This document shows positions 26,951 to 35,741 of a stretch of 64,000 bases of DNA, in pieces. The notes below the pieces were generated by a model. The model was not told the origin of the DNA. It saw nothing but the letters and a program-made list of their open reading frames with translations, and did not search any database. Source of the DNA: CAVSJA01 sp963728145 (lineage in GTDB: Bacteria; Bacteroidota; Bacteroidia; Chitinophagales; Chitinophagaceae). The stretch is taken from positions 1-64,000 of the forward strand of contig CAVSJA010000004.1 of assembly GCA_963728145.1 (NCBI GenBank). Direction: 5' to 3'. Position 1 is the stretch's first letter. Every line of letters begins with the position of its first letter. The position numbers were made by a program, and so were the translations under genes.

Positions 26951-27035
26951 AGAGCCCCGCTAGGGGCTCCCTGTTTGTAGCAACCAAGATCCCAACGATT
27001 CCCAATTTCATTGCCCCGGAGGGGCTACCTGTTAA
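26951..27035. repeat. REPIN-like double REP copy
   Basis: GAGCCCCGCTAGGGGCTCCC and TGTTTGTAGCAACC open the element; ATTTCATTGCCCCGGAGGGG and CTACCTGTTAAA close it. The order and spacing match the fragment at the window start (1-75). Position next to the RAYT gene supports the assignment. Confidence 0.8.
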
Positions 27036-27080
27036 AATTGAGACCATGAATAATTGGGTTTTATCGAATACAAAGACATC

Positions 27081-28151
27081 TTAGCTCCAGGCTTTTCTCA
27101 ACACCCTCAACCAATTCCCATTCATCATCTTCCTAATATCATCATCCTTATAACCGCGCTTTTGTAATAGGGAAGGAAATTTTTGGAGATCGGCGATTGT
27201 TTCGAGATCGGAGGGGCATTGTTCCTTGCCGAAGGCGCCATCTAAATCGGAACCGATGCCGACGTGATTAGTATTGCCGGCGAGCTGGCAGATATGGTCA
27301 ATATGATCGATTGATCGTTCGAGATTACATTTCATGTTTTCGGGAGTGGATTTATTGCGAACCCAATTGGGAACGATCATCCATGCATCCATTGATGCGC
27401 CGATTACGGCGTCGCGATCAATTAATGCTTTTAATTGTTCATCACTGTACTGACGATTGTGATTCACTATCGCACGGCAATTATTATGACTTGCCCAGAC
27501 CGTTCCATGAAAATGATCCATTGCATCCCAAAATGCGTCATCGCAAAGATGTGTTGCATCCATGATCATGTTGAGGCGCTCCATTTCTTTCAGCAACTGT
27601 ATTCCATCGCGATTCATTTTTCCCGTCGCATCTGTACCATTTGCATAACGTCCCGGCCCGTAATGTGCGGGACCAATTGCTCTCAATCCATAATTATAAG
27701 CACGCTCCAGATGTTGAAGCGTGACGATTGAATCCGCACCTTCCAGGGTCAAAATATATCCGATGGGTTTGTTGTCATTTGGAGATCCATCCTTCCAGAT
27801 GCTGACTTGCAATTCCAATGAACGTCGATCCTTTATCATCACCAGTTCACCCGCATCTTCCATTGCTTTATACCATGCCAATTGTCCCTGCGTTTGTGCC
27901 CATGCCTGCTCGGGCGAATGCCAACCCGGTAATGGATTATCTTTTGCAACAAATCTTGCAATCTGCGTTGCAACCACTAAGCCAATATTTCCCTTTCTTA
28001 ATTCAGGGAATGAAACCAATCCTTTTTCGCGATCAGGTTTATCGGTTAACCCTTTCTCGCGTTCGCGGATAGACGAAACGGGAAGTTGAAGATCTCTGTT
28101 CCATTCCATGGCGTTCATCGCCAGATCGAGATGCGCGTCTACAACGAACAT
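27081..28151 (-). CDS. M19 family membrane dipeptidase (renal dipeptidase-like)
   Basis: A 356-aa metal-dependent hydrolase. The first metal motif is DAHLD (residues 5-9) followed by NAMEWNRDLQLP. The bridging Glu lies in YILTLEGADSIVTL, and the later histidines are in MIMDATHLCDDAFW and WASHNNCRAI. The end has GIGSDLDGAFG. Family enzymes cleave dipeptides, often with a D-residue at the C-terminal position. There is no signal peptide, so this copy is cytoplasmic. It is the last gene of a minus-strand group (GntP, RidA, KDG kinase, KDPG aldolase, D-threonine-aldolase-like). It begins 75 bases after the stop of the PLP-enzyme gene, across a short repeat array. Confidence 0.92.
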   Translation of the reverse strand: MFVVDAHLDLAMNAMEWNRDLQLPVSSIREREKGLTDKPDREKGLVSFPELRKGNIGLVVATQIARFVAKDNPLPGWHSPEQAWAQTQGQLAWYKAMEDAGELVMIKDRRSLELQVSIWKDGSPNDNKPIGYILTLEGADSIVTLQHLERAYNYGLRAIGPAHYGPGRYANGTDATGKMNRDGIQLLKEMERLNMIMDATHLCDDAFWDAMDHFHGTVWASHNNCRAIVNHNRQYSDEQLKALIDRDAVIGASMDAWMIVPNWVRNKSTPENMKCNLERSIDHIDHICQLAGNTNHVGIGSDLDGAFGKEQCPSDLETIADLQKFPSLLQKRGYKDDDIRKMMNGNWLRVLRKAWS

Positions 28152-28152
28152 T

Positions 28153-28226
28153 ATTGATTATTAATTATTGATTATTGGGGAAAAATCCGGGACAGGATTC
28201 CCGACTCCCGACTCCTGACTCCCGAC
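28153..28226. repeat. Arrays of ATTATTG and CCCGACTCC units between two operon genes
   Basis: TTATTGATTATTAATTATTG is followed by CCCGACTCCCGACTCCTGAC with further units. The latter array runs up to the stop codon of the D-threonine-aldolase-like gene (the stop is inside the last unit). Confidence 0.8.
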
Positions 28227-29341
28227 TAAACCGAAATCACCCGGTCCCTTGCAATATTCTTCCAAACTCCTGTGATCTTACCTTCCACAATTGTCGTCGC
28301 TCTTTCATATAAAGCAATGGTCGGACAAACATGAATCGGCAATCCATAGAAAATATCACCAACCTTGTGCGTCTTGCCATCATTGATCTCCAAAACCAAA
28401 TGTTCTTCACTTTGTCCAACGGGAGTCAGTCCAGATGCATTCAGGAAAAAAACTCTTCTTGTGATTTCATTTTCTGGCGCAACAGATTTATGACCGAGAT
28501 CCGTGCAAATGCGATTGGGAGAGGGGAGGGAGATCACTCTCGTCAACAAAACTGCAGCGGGCAAGAAATTCTGCTCTGGGCAAAGATCCAAATAACCTTT
28601 ATCCCAATAGATAAACGTACCCGGACTGCATTCCACACCATCCCGATTGCAATGAATAGAAAAACTCGGAGAACCTCCGGCAATGATCTTTGGTTCTGGA
28701 AGGCCGGCATTAATGATCTGATCTTTCAATTTTTCAACAATAGAAAACGCTTCATCACATTTTTGCTTGCGGGCATTGTATTCGCGATCACGCAAATGAC
28801 CATCGTATGCATGCAAGCCCAACAGTTTTATGCCTTTTAATGTCGAACATAAATTATAGAGTTCAAAGGCGTGATCATCTGCACAAATTCCGGTACGATT
28901 CATTCCAACATTCAAATCGATATATACTTGAACGCTGAGGTCATTTTTATGAAATTCCCGCGATTGCTCTTTTGCAGCTTCGATATTATCCGTTAGACAG
29001 GAAAAATTAGTTTGAGGATATTTTTTTATAAGACTTATGAAACGTTGAAGCTTGGGACCTGATGGCTGATAAGCAAGCAAGACATCGTTTGCTCCACATT
29101 GAGCAAGCATTTCCGCCTCTGCAATCGTGGCGCATTTGAATTTTGTGATGCCCGCATCAATCATCAGCTTCGCAACGTTTGGAGATTTGTGCGTCTTCAC
29201 GTGTGGTCGTAGCCGATCCACATTTCCAACCATATCAATGGCGGTTTGAATATTTGCCTTCACCCGTTCAGGAAAGATCAGCAATGCGGGGGAATCAATT
29301 TGATCCACCTGGTCAACTTCATACCAATTCTCTTTACTCAT
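28226..29341 (-). CDS. D-threonine aldolase/D-serine dehydratase-like PLP enzyme
   Basis: A 371-aa fold-type III PLP enzyme. RPHVKTHKS near residues 45-53 holds the Schiff-base Lys; GLHAYDGHLRDRE and GGSPSFSIHC follow, and the C-terminal metal site is formed by His and Cys in LPIHVCPTIALYE. Enzymes of this group (alanine racemase N-terminal domain plus D-Ser dehydratase-like domain) cleave or dehydrate D-beta-hydroxy amino acids and use a divalent metal. The gene starts 4 bases after the KDPG aldolase stop and follows KDG kinase, RidA and a GntP permease, so a D-amino sugar acid or D-hydroxy amino acid that leads to KDG is a possible substrate. The N-terminus VDQVDQID repeats a nine-base unit and may be repeat-derived. 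Confidence 0.9.
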   Translation of the reverse strand: MSKENWYEVDQVDQIDSPALLIFPERVKANIQTAIDMVGNVDRLRPHVKTHKSPNVAKLMIDAGITKFKCATIAEAEMLAQCGANDVLLAYQPSGPKLQRFISLIKKYPQTNFSCLTDNIEAAKEQSREFHKNDLSVQVYIDLNVGMNRTGICADDHAFELYNLCSTLKGIKLLGLHAYDGHLRDREYNARKQKCDEAFSIVEKLKDQIINAGLPEPKIIAGGSPSFSIHCNRDGVECSPGTFIYWDKGYLDLCPEQNFLPAAVLLTRVISLPSPNRICTDLGHKSVAPENEITRRVFFLNASGLTPVGQSEEHLVLEINDGKTHKVGDIFYGLPIHVCPTIALYERATTIVEGKITGVWKNIARDRVISV

Positions 29342-29345
29342 TGCA

Positions 29346-30023
29346 CTAATTATTTGATCCCCTAATGCTCTTTATTGTTGAAAGCAACCAATTGATCCTT
29401 TTTGTAAGCAATCCATAATTTCCATCCTCCATGATCTCTTTACTGAATAACTGCGAACCTATGGCAATACAAACAACTCCAGATTTTAACCATTGCCTGA
29501 TATTACCTTCCTCTAAAGTGACCCCGCCTGAAGGCATCACTTTTACCCAGGGACAGGGACCCATCAAGGCTTTTACAAAGGTTGGATTAAGCGTATCTGC
29601 AGGAAAAATCTTCACCAGGGATGCACCCCATTCATGTGCTTGTATGATTTCCGTTGGACTGTATGCACCAGGTCCCCAGAACAGGTCATGTTTTTTGCAG
29701 AATTCACCAACGCCCTTATCGAGTATTGGAGATACGATGAACTGTGCTCCTTCTTTATAAAATTGTTTGGCTTGTTTTACATTCATGATGGTACCAACAC
29801 CCAACGCGAGATCAGGAAGATTTTTGCTCGTATGTTTTACCAATGAACTGAATATTTTCAATGCATGCTCGGAACGATTGGTGTATTCGATAATGCGTAG
29901 CCCGCCTTCATAAATGGCATCCAGAATATTTTTTGCAGATTTTTCATCCGTGTGATGAAATGGTGGTAGCAGGCCCTGCGTCGCAGCCAGCTTAAAGATT
30001 TCTTCCTTCTTAAGTGTTTTCAT
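29346..30023 (-). CDS. eda: 2-dehydro-3-deoxy-phosphogluconate (KDPG/KHG) aldolase
   Basis: A 225-aa class I aldolase that splits 2-keto-3-deoxy-6-phosphogluconate into pyruvate and glyceraldehyde 3-phosphate. The Schiff-base Lys138 is in ASLVKIFPAD; the proton-transfer Glu46 is in RIIEYTNRS. LALGVGTIMN, FIVSPILDKG and VKVMPSGGVT are the other active-site strands. It lies 3 bases beyond the KDG kinase stop, in one operon. It would serve as the last step for both galacturonate and the compound processed by the adjoining permease and PLP enzyme. Confidence 0.93.
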   Translation of the reverse strand: MKTLKKEEIFKLAATQGLLPPFHHTDEKSAKNILDAIYEGGLRIIEYTNRSEHALKIFSSLVKHTSKNLPDLALGVGTIMNVKQAKQFYKEGAQFIVSPILDKGVGEFCKKHDLFWGPGAYSPTEIIQAHEWGASLVKIFPADTLNPTFVKALMGPCPWVKVMPSGGVTLEEGNIRQWLKSGVVCIAIGSQLFSKEIMEDGNYGLLTKRINWLLSTIKSIRGSNN

Positions 30024-30026
30024 TCT

Positions 30027-31037
30027 TTAACGAATTACGCGGTCATGCGGACCGGTTTGTATGAATTTTTCGATTTCTTCTTTGTTGATCAATGCCAGAT
30101 CACCTGCAATACTATGCTTTAATACTCCGCAAGCCGTTGCAAACTCAATTGCTTTCTGGCCATCATTTTGATGGATAAAGTTAAAGATCAAACCGGCATT
30201 AAATGCATCCCCGGTTCCCAATCGATCCGTAACAAGAGGAATATCATATTTTTTGGAAAAATAGTATTTTCCATCCTTCATCAAAGCACCCGAGTAGGTT
30301 AATTGTTGCAAATCATTCTTTCCGCGAAAGCTCATCGCAAGCGATTTCATGGAAGGAAGTTTCTTTTTTAACACTTCTGAAAAACTTTTGAAACGATTTT
30401 CAGCCGATGCGTCCTCTGCAACTGTAATCCCGAAATAGGTTTTTGCTGTATCAATATCGCCGACAATAAGGTCGCAGTCAATAAGCAAAGAAGGCATAAT
30501 CTCGGCAGGTTTTTTTCCATAATCCCATAACGTACTCCGGTAGTTGAAATCTGCAGAAATCGTTATTCCTTTTTTCTTTGCGGCATTGATTGCTTCTTTA
30601 CACAGATCCCCTAGGGATTGAGAAAGCGCAGGACTAATGCCCGACCAATGAAACCATCCGGCATTTTCAAAAACCTCATTCCATTTGATCATTCCCGGGG
30701 ATAATGTAGCAAAAGAGGAATTCTTTCTATCGTAAACCACTCTCGAAGGACGCAGCTGATTTCCTTCTTCAGTAAAATATAAACCCAATCTCTCGCCGCC
30801 GCGGATTACCTGTGATGTATCAACTTTCTGCGATTGTAAAACATTCAAAGCAGCTTCTGCAAAATCGTTTTGCGGAAGGCGGGAGATGAATTTTACATCT
30901 AACCCAAGCCTTGCAAGCAAAACAGCAACATTTGCTTCGGCGCCACTGTAGGCGACATCAAAAGAATTCGATTGAATGATACGATTCCCGCCTCGGGAAT
31001 GAAGACGCATCATTATTTCACCGAAAGCGATGATCAT
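30027..31037 (-). CDS. kdgK: 2-dehydro-3-deoxygluconate (KDG) kinase, PfkB family
   Basis: A 336-aa PfkB sugar kinase. IIAFGEIMMRLHSRGGNRII at the start and FDVAYSGAEANVAVLLARLG are the substrate-binding blocks of KDG kinases. The catalytic Asp is in LGTGDAFNAG (about residue 277), the anion hole motif. It phosphorylates KDG to KDPG with ATP. The product is used by the aldolase gene 3 bases downstream. KDG is the end point of uxaA in the pectin locus at 58.7-61.9 kb, so this gene likely completes that pathway although it is on the other strand and 28 kb away. Confidence 0.9.
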   Translation of the reverse strand: MIIAFGEIMMRLHSRGGNRIIQSNSFDVAYSGAEANVAVLLARLGLDVKFISRLPQNDFAEAALNVLQSQKVDTSQVIRGGERLGLYFTEEGNQLRPSRVVYDRKNSSFATLSPGMIKWNEVFENAGWFHWSGISPALSQSLGDLCKEAINAAKKKGITISADFNYRSTLWDYGKKPAEIMPSLLIDCDLIVGDIDTAKTYFGITVAEDASAENRFKSFSEVLKKKLPSMKSLAMSFRGKNDLQQLTYSGALMKDGKYYFSKKYDIPLVTDRLGTGDAFNAGLIFNFIHQNDGQKAIEFATACGVLKHSIAGDLALINKEEIEKFIQTGPHDRVIR

Positions 31038-31039
31038 TT

Positions 31040-31146
31040 TTAGATTGTTTTATTGTTTGATGGTTTGATTGTTGGGTTTACTGAAATTAATTTCCTTACT
31101 ATTCATTAGCCCAACCATCAAGCCATATAACCATCAAACCATTAAA
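31040..31146. repeat. Self-complementary array of TTTGATGG-type units
   Basis: TTTGATGGTTTGATTGTTGGG on the left pairs with CCAACCATCAAGCC and ACCATCAAACC on the right. It fills the gap between the ridA stop and the kdgK start, beginning one base after the ridA stop on the minus strand. Confidence 0.8.
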
Positions 31147-31617
31147 CTACTTAATCTCAAATATGGCCTCAATCTCAACCGCCACATTATTCGGTAACGA
31201 ACCCATCCCTACTGCGCTGCGCACTCCAATCCCATTCTCCTCTCCCCAGATCTGTGAAAACAATTCGCTGCAACCATTTATAACAATGGGATGTTTTTCG
31301 TATTCCGGAGTCGCGTTTACCATTCCCAGGATCTTGATCACTCTTTTTACCCGATCAAGTGTACCAAAATGATCTTTAATTGATGTGAGAATAGCCAGTC
31401 CGCATTGACGGGCTGCATTCTTTCCTTCCTCATCGTTCAGATCCTTTCCAAGCTTTCCTTTGATCATGCTTCCATCATTGTTTACTGAAATATGACCGGA
31501 AACATATAAATGATTGCCGGTTACGAGGCAGCGTTTATAAATTCCCTTTGAAGTAGGAAGGGTTGGCAGCGATAGCCCTAAATCGGTCAGTTTCTGTTCG
31601 ACTGTTTTTGTTTCCAT
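31147..31617 (-). CDS. RidA-family protein
   Basis: A 156-aa RidA/YjgF-type enamine/imine deaminase. GNHLYVSGHISVNNDGSMI, VTGNH and the later GVRSAVGMGSLPNNVAVEIE are the family pattern; the conserved Arg is in VRSAVGM. RidA hydrolyses reactive 2-aminoacrylate-type enamines released by PLP dehydratases, which fits the PLP enzyme three genes downstream. It follows the GntP permease gene by 6 bases. At 156 residues it is longer than the 130-residue RidA proteins, in line with the YjgF/Rid7-like subgroup. Confidence 0.9.
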   Translation of the reverse strand: METKTVEQKLTDLGLSLPTLPTSKGIYKRCLVTGNHLYVSGHISVNNDGSMIKGKLGKDLNDEEGKNAARQCGLAILTSIKDHFGTLDRVKRVIKILGMVNATPEYEKHPIVINGCSELFSQIWGEENGIGVRSAVGMGSLPNNVAVEIEAIFEIK

Positions 31618-31623
31618 ATAATA

Positions 31624-32937
31624 TTATATAAAGAGGTCCAAAATTAAGACGCCTATCAATCCCATGAACGCGACGATTGTTTCCATCAGGCTCCAGGAGC
31701 GAATTGTTTGGGGAATAGTCAGGTTGAAATACTCCTTGAACATCCAGAAACCTGAATCATTCACATGAGAAAACATCAAACTTCCTGCTCCAATCGAAAG
31801 TACCATCAGGTTTGGATTTATTGACGGATCTACCATTAATGGGGCAATTATTCCGGCTGCTGTCAAACCGGCAACGGTGGCGGAGCCCACGCACACGCGA
31901 ATCACGCATGCGATCAGCCAACCTAGTATCAATGGATTTATCTTGATCCCTTGTAATAGTGAACCGATTTCTGCGCTTACTCCGCTATCAACAAGGATTT
32001 GCTTTAGTGCACCTGCACCTGCAACGATTAGCAGGATGAGGGCAACGTCCTTAATCGCATCTCCATAAAAATTCATAATATTTTTCATCTTGAAACCATT
32101 TGCAATTCCAAGTGAAAAAGTTGCAACTAACAGTGAGACCAGCATTACTATCTGTGCGTCTCCAAAGAATACTAATAATAAATTGGCAACACCGGTTGTT
32201 TCTGTAATAAAAGGAATAGCAGTAGTAATAATTAATAAAATAACCGGCAGCAGCGATGAAAAGAGGCTATTAAACGTGCCTGGTAATTGTTCTTCGGGAA
32301 TATCTTTTGGCTGAAAGGTTTGCAAAGGAGTAGACTTCATGTTCTTTAGGGTCTTCGCGAAAATCGGTCCGGCAACAATTATGGCTGGGATCGCGATGAC
32401 GATACCATATAATAAGGTGATCCCCAAGTTTGCATTGAATTGGGCTACCAATGCAGTTGGTGAAGGATGTGGTGGGAGGAATCCATGCGTAACAGAAAGT
32501 GCTGCCAACATTGGTACTCCAACATAGACGGCAGGAAGTTTTGTTTGGTAAACGACTGAAAAGATCAATGGGATCAGTAATACAAATCCCACATTATAAA
32601 AAAGTGGAATACCAACGATAAAACCCGTGATCATCATCGCCCATTGAAAATACTTTTGCCCAAATGCGCGCATCATCACGTTCGATATCTTCTGCGCCGC
32701 TCCGCTCTCGGCAACCAGTTTACCTAACATTGCACCAAGTCCGATTGTAATCACCAACTCACCTAACATATCCCCAATTCCCTTCTTCACCGATTTGGTA
32801 AGGTCAGCAACCGGTATCCCTAATAACCATCCGGCTAGTATGGAAACGATCAGGAATGCAATAAATGGATTGAACTTGCCCCAGGTGATCAATAGAACCA
32901 GTATAACGATGCAAATCAGGACTATGAGGATAGACAT
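31624..32937 (-). CDS. GntP-family permease (gluconate/D-serine-type)
   Basis: A 437-aa membrane protein with about 12 hydrophobic segments. VLVLLITWGKFNPFIAFLIV, GLGAMLGKLVAESGAAQKIS and HVNDSGFWMFKEYFNLTIPQ are typical of GntP/DsdX/GntT transporters, proton symporters for gluconate, related aldonates or D-serine. It is the first gene of the minus-strand group ridA-kdgK-eda-PLP enzyme-dipeptidase. The substrate is not decided by sequence; the downstream enzymes suggest an acid that gives KDG or a D-hydroxy amino acid. Confidence 0.93.
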   Translation of the reverse strand: MSILIVLICIVILVLLITWGKFNPFIAFLIVSILAGWLLGIPVADLTKSVKKGIGDMLGELVITIGLGAMLGKLVAESGAAQKISNVMMRAFGQKYFQWAMMITGFIVGIPLFYNVGFVLLIPLIFSVVYQTKLPAVYVGVPMLAALSVTHGFLPPHPSPTALVAQFNANLGITLLYGIVIAIPAIIVAGPIFAKTLKNMKSTPLQTFQPKDIPEEQLPGTFNSLFSSLLPVILLIITTAIPFITETTGVANLLLVFFGDAQIVMLVSLLVATFSLGIANGFKMKNIMNFYGDAIKDVALILLIVAGAGALKQILVDSGVSAEIGSLLQGIKINPLILGWLIACVIRVCVGSATVAGLTAAGIIAPLMVDPSINPNLMVLSIGAGSLMFSHVNDSGFWMFKEYFNLTIPQTIRSWSLMETIVAFMGLIGVLILDLFI

Positions 32938-32991
32938 GTCAGTTGTTTTGGGTAGATGAATTTAGGGATAAGTTCACAAAGTTGCCGGGTC

Positions 32992-33151
32992 TAGGTTGAT
33001 AAGGTTGATAGGGTTGACAGGGTTGACAGGGTTGACAAGGTTGACAAGTTGTTTGTTAACCCTTTCAACCCTTTCAACCTTTTCAACCCTGTCAACCCTG
33101 TCAACCCTGTCAACCTTGTCAACCCCATCAACCCCATCAACCCCATCAACC
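32992..33151. repeat. Large self-complementary array of a 9-bp unit
   Basis: On the left GGTTGACAG-type units repeat about six times (32992-33050); on the right CCTGTCAACC-type and CCATCAACC units repeat about ten times (33061-33151). The arms could pair over about 55 bases. It lies between the divergent GntP and ABC permease genes, so it is transcribed only if promoters lie outside it. Confidence 0.9.
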
Positions 33152-33218
33152 AGGAATTTTTGGATCGTGTAACATTCCCCCGACATATCCGTCATTAAAT
33201 TAACCAAGAGCTATAGCT

Positions 33219-35585
33219 ATGATCAAAAACTATTTCCGCATTGCCTTCAGAAATCTCATTAAACATAAGGCTTACTCCATAATTAATATAACGGGTCTTG
33301 CGATTGGCATGGCCTGCAGCATTATCATTCTGCTTTGGGTTCAGCATGAATTGAGTTATGACCAGTTCCATAAGAATGCCGACCAAATCTATCGCATTAC
33401 GGCAAGAGCCAGCCAATTTGATGTAGCAGTAAACCCGGCTGCCATGCCCGGAGGATTAATGGCTGAACTACCGGTGATAAAGAATTTTGTTCGCACTAGT
33501 TATCCCACCAAGACATTATTTGAAACCGGTAACCGAAAATTTGAAGAAAAGGATGCATACTATGTCGATTCAACCTTTTTTGATTTGTTCTCTTTCGCTC
33601 TGATCAAGGGAGATCCAAAAACAGCTCTTGATCGGCCTGACGCAGTCTTGCTGACAAAAGCAATGGCGAAAAAGTATTTTGGAAATGAAGACCCGATTGG
33701 TAAGGTCTTAAAACGGAACGCAAATGAGAATGTAACGGTAACCGGCATACTCGAAAATGTTCCATCGAATTCTCATCTCCAGTTTGATTTCATTATGCCG
33801 ATTTCCGCCATTGCGAACTCAGAATCTGATCTAAAGAATAATGTATGGGACAATTTTAATTATTTCAACTACCTGTTACTGGACAAAAATTTTGTGGCTA
33901 CCAGGGCTTCCATTAAGCAGTTAAATAATGAGATGGACCGCATCTATAAGAAACATGTTCGGGATTTGGAGGTCAATTTTAGTTTGCAACCCTTAAAAGA
34001 CATTCATCTTTACTCAAGGTTTAATATTGATTTGCCGGGTCGCGGGAATATCCAATATGTAAATATTCTTTTTTTGGTGGCGATCTTCATCCTGGTTGTG
34101 GCCTGCATCAATTTCATGAATCTTGCAACGGCCAGATCTGCGAGAAGGGCCAAGGAGGTCGGTTTGCGTAAAGTTGTCGGCGCCGGAAGGCGACAATTGA
34201 TACTCCAATTTCTCGGAGAATCCATGATCATAACTTTTATCGCGTTGATACTGGCTATTGGTATGGTATTCCTGTTTCTTCCTGCATTCAACAATATAGC
34301 AGGAAAACAATTTTCAATAAGTCTCTTCGATGGAAAATTATTTATGGGGATTATCGGAATAGCGCTGATCACCGGTTTGTTATCGGGTAGCTATCCGGCC
34401 CTATTCCTCTCAAAATTTAGTCCCGCCAATGTGCTTAAAGGTACTCTGAGAATAGGAGGGGGAAACCGTTACTTCAGAAATGGACTGGTCATAACTCAGT
34501 TTATTGTGTCGATTGTTTTGATGGCAGGTACTATTGCTGTGTATCAACAACTACAATACATCCGGACAAGAGATCTCGGTTTCGACAAAGAGAATATAAT
34601 TTATATGCCTATGACCGGTGAGATCTGGGGTAAACGGCAAGCGCTTCGTGTTGAGTTGCAAAAGAACCCACTAACGCGTAACTACACAATGATCTCTGAG
34701 CCACCCATCGATATCGCAGGAGCTACAGTTAATATTGACTGGGAGGGAAAGGATCCCAAGGTGCAAAACATTTTTGCAATATTGCAAGTAGCCGAAAATT
34801 TTGATAAGGTATTCGAGATGAAAATGCTTGCCGGCCGGGCATATTCGCCTGAATTCAAAGGCGATTCCAATAGTTATATCATCAATGAAAAAGCAATGGC
34901 GGTTATGGGTTTCAAAATTGATGATGTTATTGGCAAAAGATTCAGTTTGTGGGAGAGGCAAGGTACTATCATTGGTGTTGTCAAAGACTTTAATTACAAA
35001 CCCATTCTGCAGCCAATCGAACCCTTAGCGATGCGTTTAAACGAATGGGGAGGTAATATAGTGGTGCGCACAGCTTCCGGTCAAACAGAAGCAACGCTCA
35101 AGGCACTGGAAAAAATTTATCGTGACCTGAATCCGGCATATCCCTTTTCATACAATTTCCTTGACGAAGGTTTAGACAACCTCTATAAAGGAGAAAAACA
35201 ATTGGGTTCACTTTTCAATGTATTTGCCATCCTTGCGATACTGATCTCCACGCTGGGTCTTTATGGCCTTTCCGCTTTTTTGGCAGAGCAACGCACAAAG
35301 GAAATTGGCGTTCGCAAAGTTCTCGGCGCCTCGGTTTTTAATGTGGTTTATTTGTTATCGACTGGATTTACAAGACTGATCTTCATTGCCATCCTGCTTG
35401 CAATTCCAATAGCCTGGATCGCGATCAATAGCTGGTTGAAGAGTTTTGCTTATCACATTCAATTAAGTTGGGTGATATTTTTAATCGCGGCTGTTTCTGC
35501 ATTAATGATCGCATGGATAACGGTAAGCTATGAATCTATAAAAGCCGCAATTGCAAATCCGGTGAAGAGTCTTCGTAGCGAATAA
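33219..35585 (+). CDS. ABC transporter permease, MacB/FtsX type
   Basis: A 788-aa inner membrane protein of the putative macrolide-export/lipoprotein-release class. MIKNYFRIAFRNLIKHKAYS leads into the first membrane helix (IINITGLAIGMACSIIILLW). A periplasmic MacB_PCD-like domain follows (residues 40-270), then three FtsX helices (NILFLVAIFILVVACINFMN and so on), a second periplasmic domain, and a second FtsX block with RTKEIGVRKVLGASVFNVVY. The two-unit layout is usual for Bacteroidota. Such permeases pair with an ATPase encoded elsewhere and act against antimicrobial peptides or in lipid and peptide export. It has no partner gene next to it. Confidence 0.92.
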   Translation: MIKNYFRIAFRNLIKHKAYSIINITGLAIGMACSIIILLWVQHELSYDQFHKNADQIYRITARASQFDVAVNPAAMPGGLMAELPVIKNFVRTSYPTKTLFETGNRKFEEKDAYYVDSTFFDLFSFALIKGDPKTALDRPDAVLLTKAMAKKYFGNEDPIGKVLKRNANENVTVTGILENVPSNSHLQFDFIMPISAIANSESDLKNNVWDNFNYFNYLLLDKNFVATRASIKQLNNEMDRIYKKHVRDLEVNFSLQPLKDIHLYSRFNIDLPGRGNIQYVNILFLVAIFILVVACINFMNLATARSARRAKEVGLRKVVGAGRRQLILQFLGESMIITFIALILAIGMVFLFLPAFNNIAGKQFSISLFDGKLFMGIIGIALITGLLSGSYPALFLSKFSPANVLKGTLRIGGGNRYFRNGLVITQFIVSIVLMAGTIAVYQQLQYIRTRDLGFDKENIIYMPMTGEIWGKRQALRVELQKNPLTRNYTMISEPPIDIAGATVNIDWEGKDPKVQNIFAILQVAENFDKVFEMKMLAGRAYSPEFKGDSNSYIINEKAMAVMGFKIDDVIGKRFSLWERQGTIIGVVKDFNYKPILQPIEPLAMRLNEWGGNIVVRTASGQTEATLKALEKIYRDLNPAYPFSYNFLDEGLDNLYKGEKQLGSLFNVFAILAILISTLGLYGLSAFLAEQRTKEIGVRKVLGASVFNVVYLLSTGFTRLIFIAILLAIPIAWIAINSWLKSFAYHIQLSWVIFLIAAVSALMIAWITVSYESIKAAIANPVKSLRSE

Positions 35586-35587
35586 GA

Positions 35588-35678
35588 AATACAGAACAGA
35601 AGAACAGTAGAACAGTAGAACAGTAGAACAGAAGAACAGAAGAACAGCAGAACAGAAGAACAGTAGAACAGCAGAATG
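35588..35678. repeat. Array of AGAACAG-type units after the ABC permease gene
   Basis: AGAACAGAAGAACAGTAGAACAG repeats about ten times in variants with the period 8-9. It begins three bases after the permease stop. The same unit forms the array at 18517-18573. Confidence 0.85.
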
Positions 35679-35741
35679 TAGATACCAGAGCCGTGAGTTG
35701 TAGAAGTTAGGACTTGAACAGGCAATTAAACATTGAAATAT

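Noticed and set aside
32992..33151. Possible CRISPR array
   Set aside because: Units of 9 bp without spacers, and an inverted second half; no cas genes in the window.
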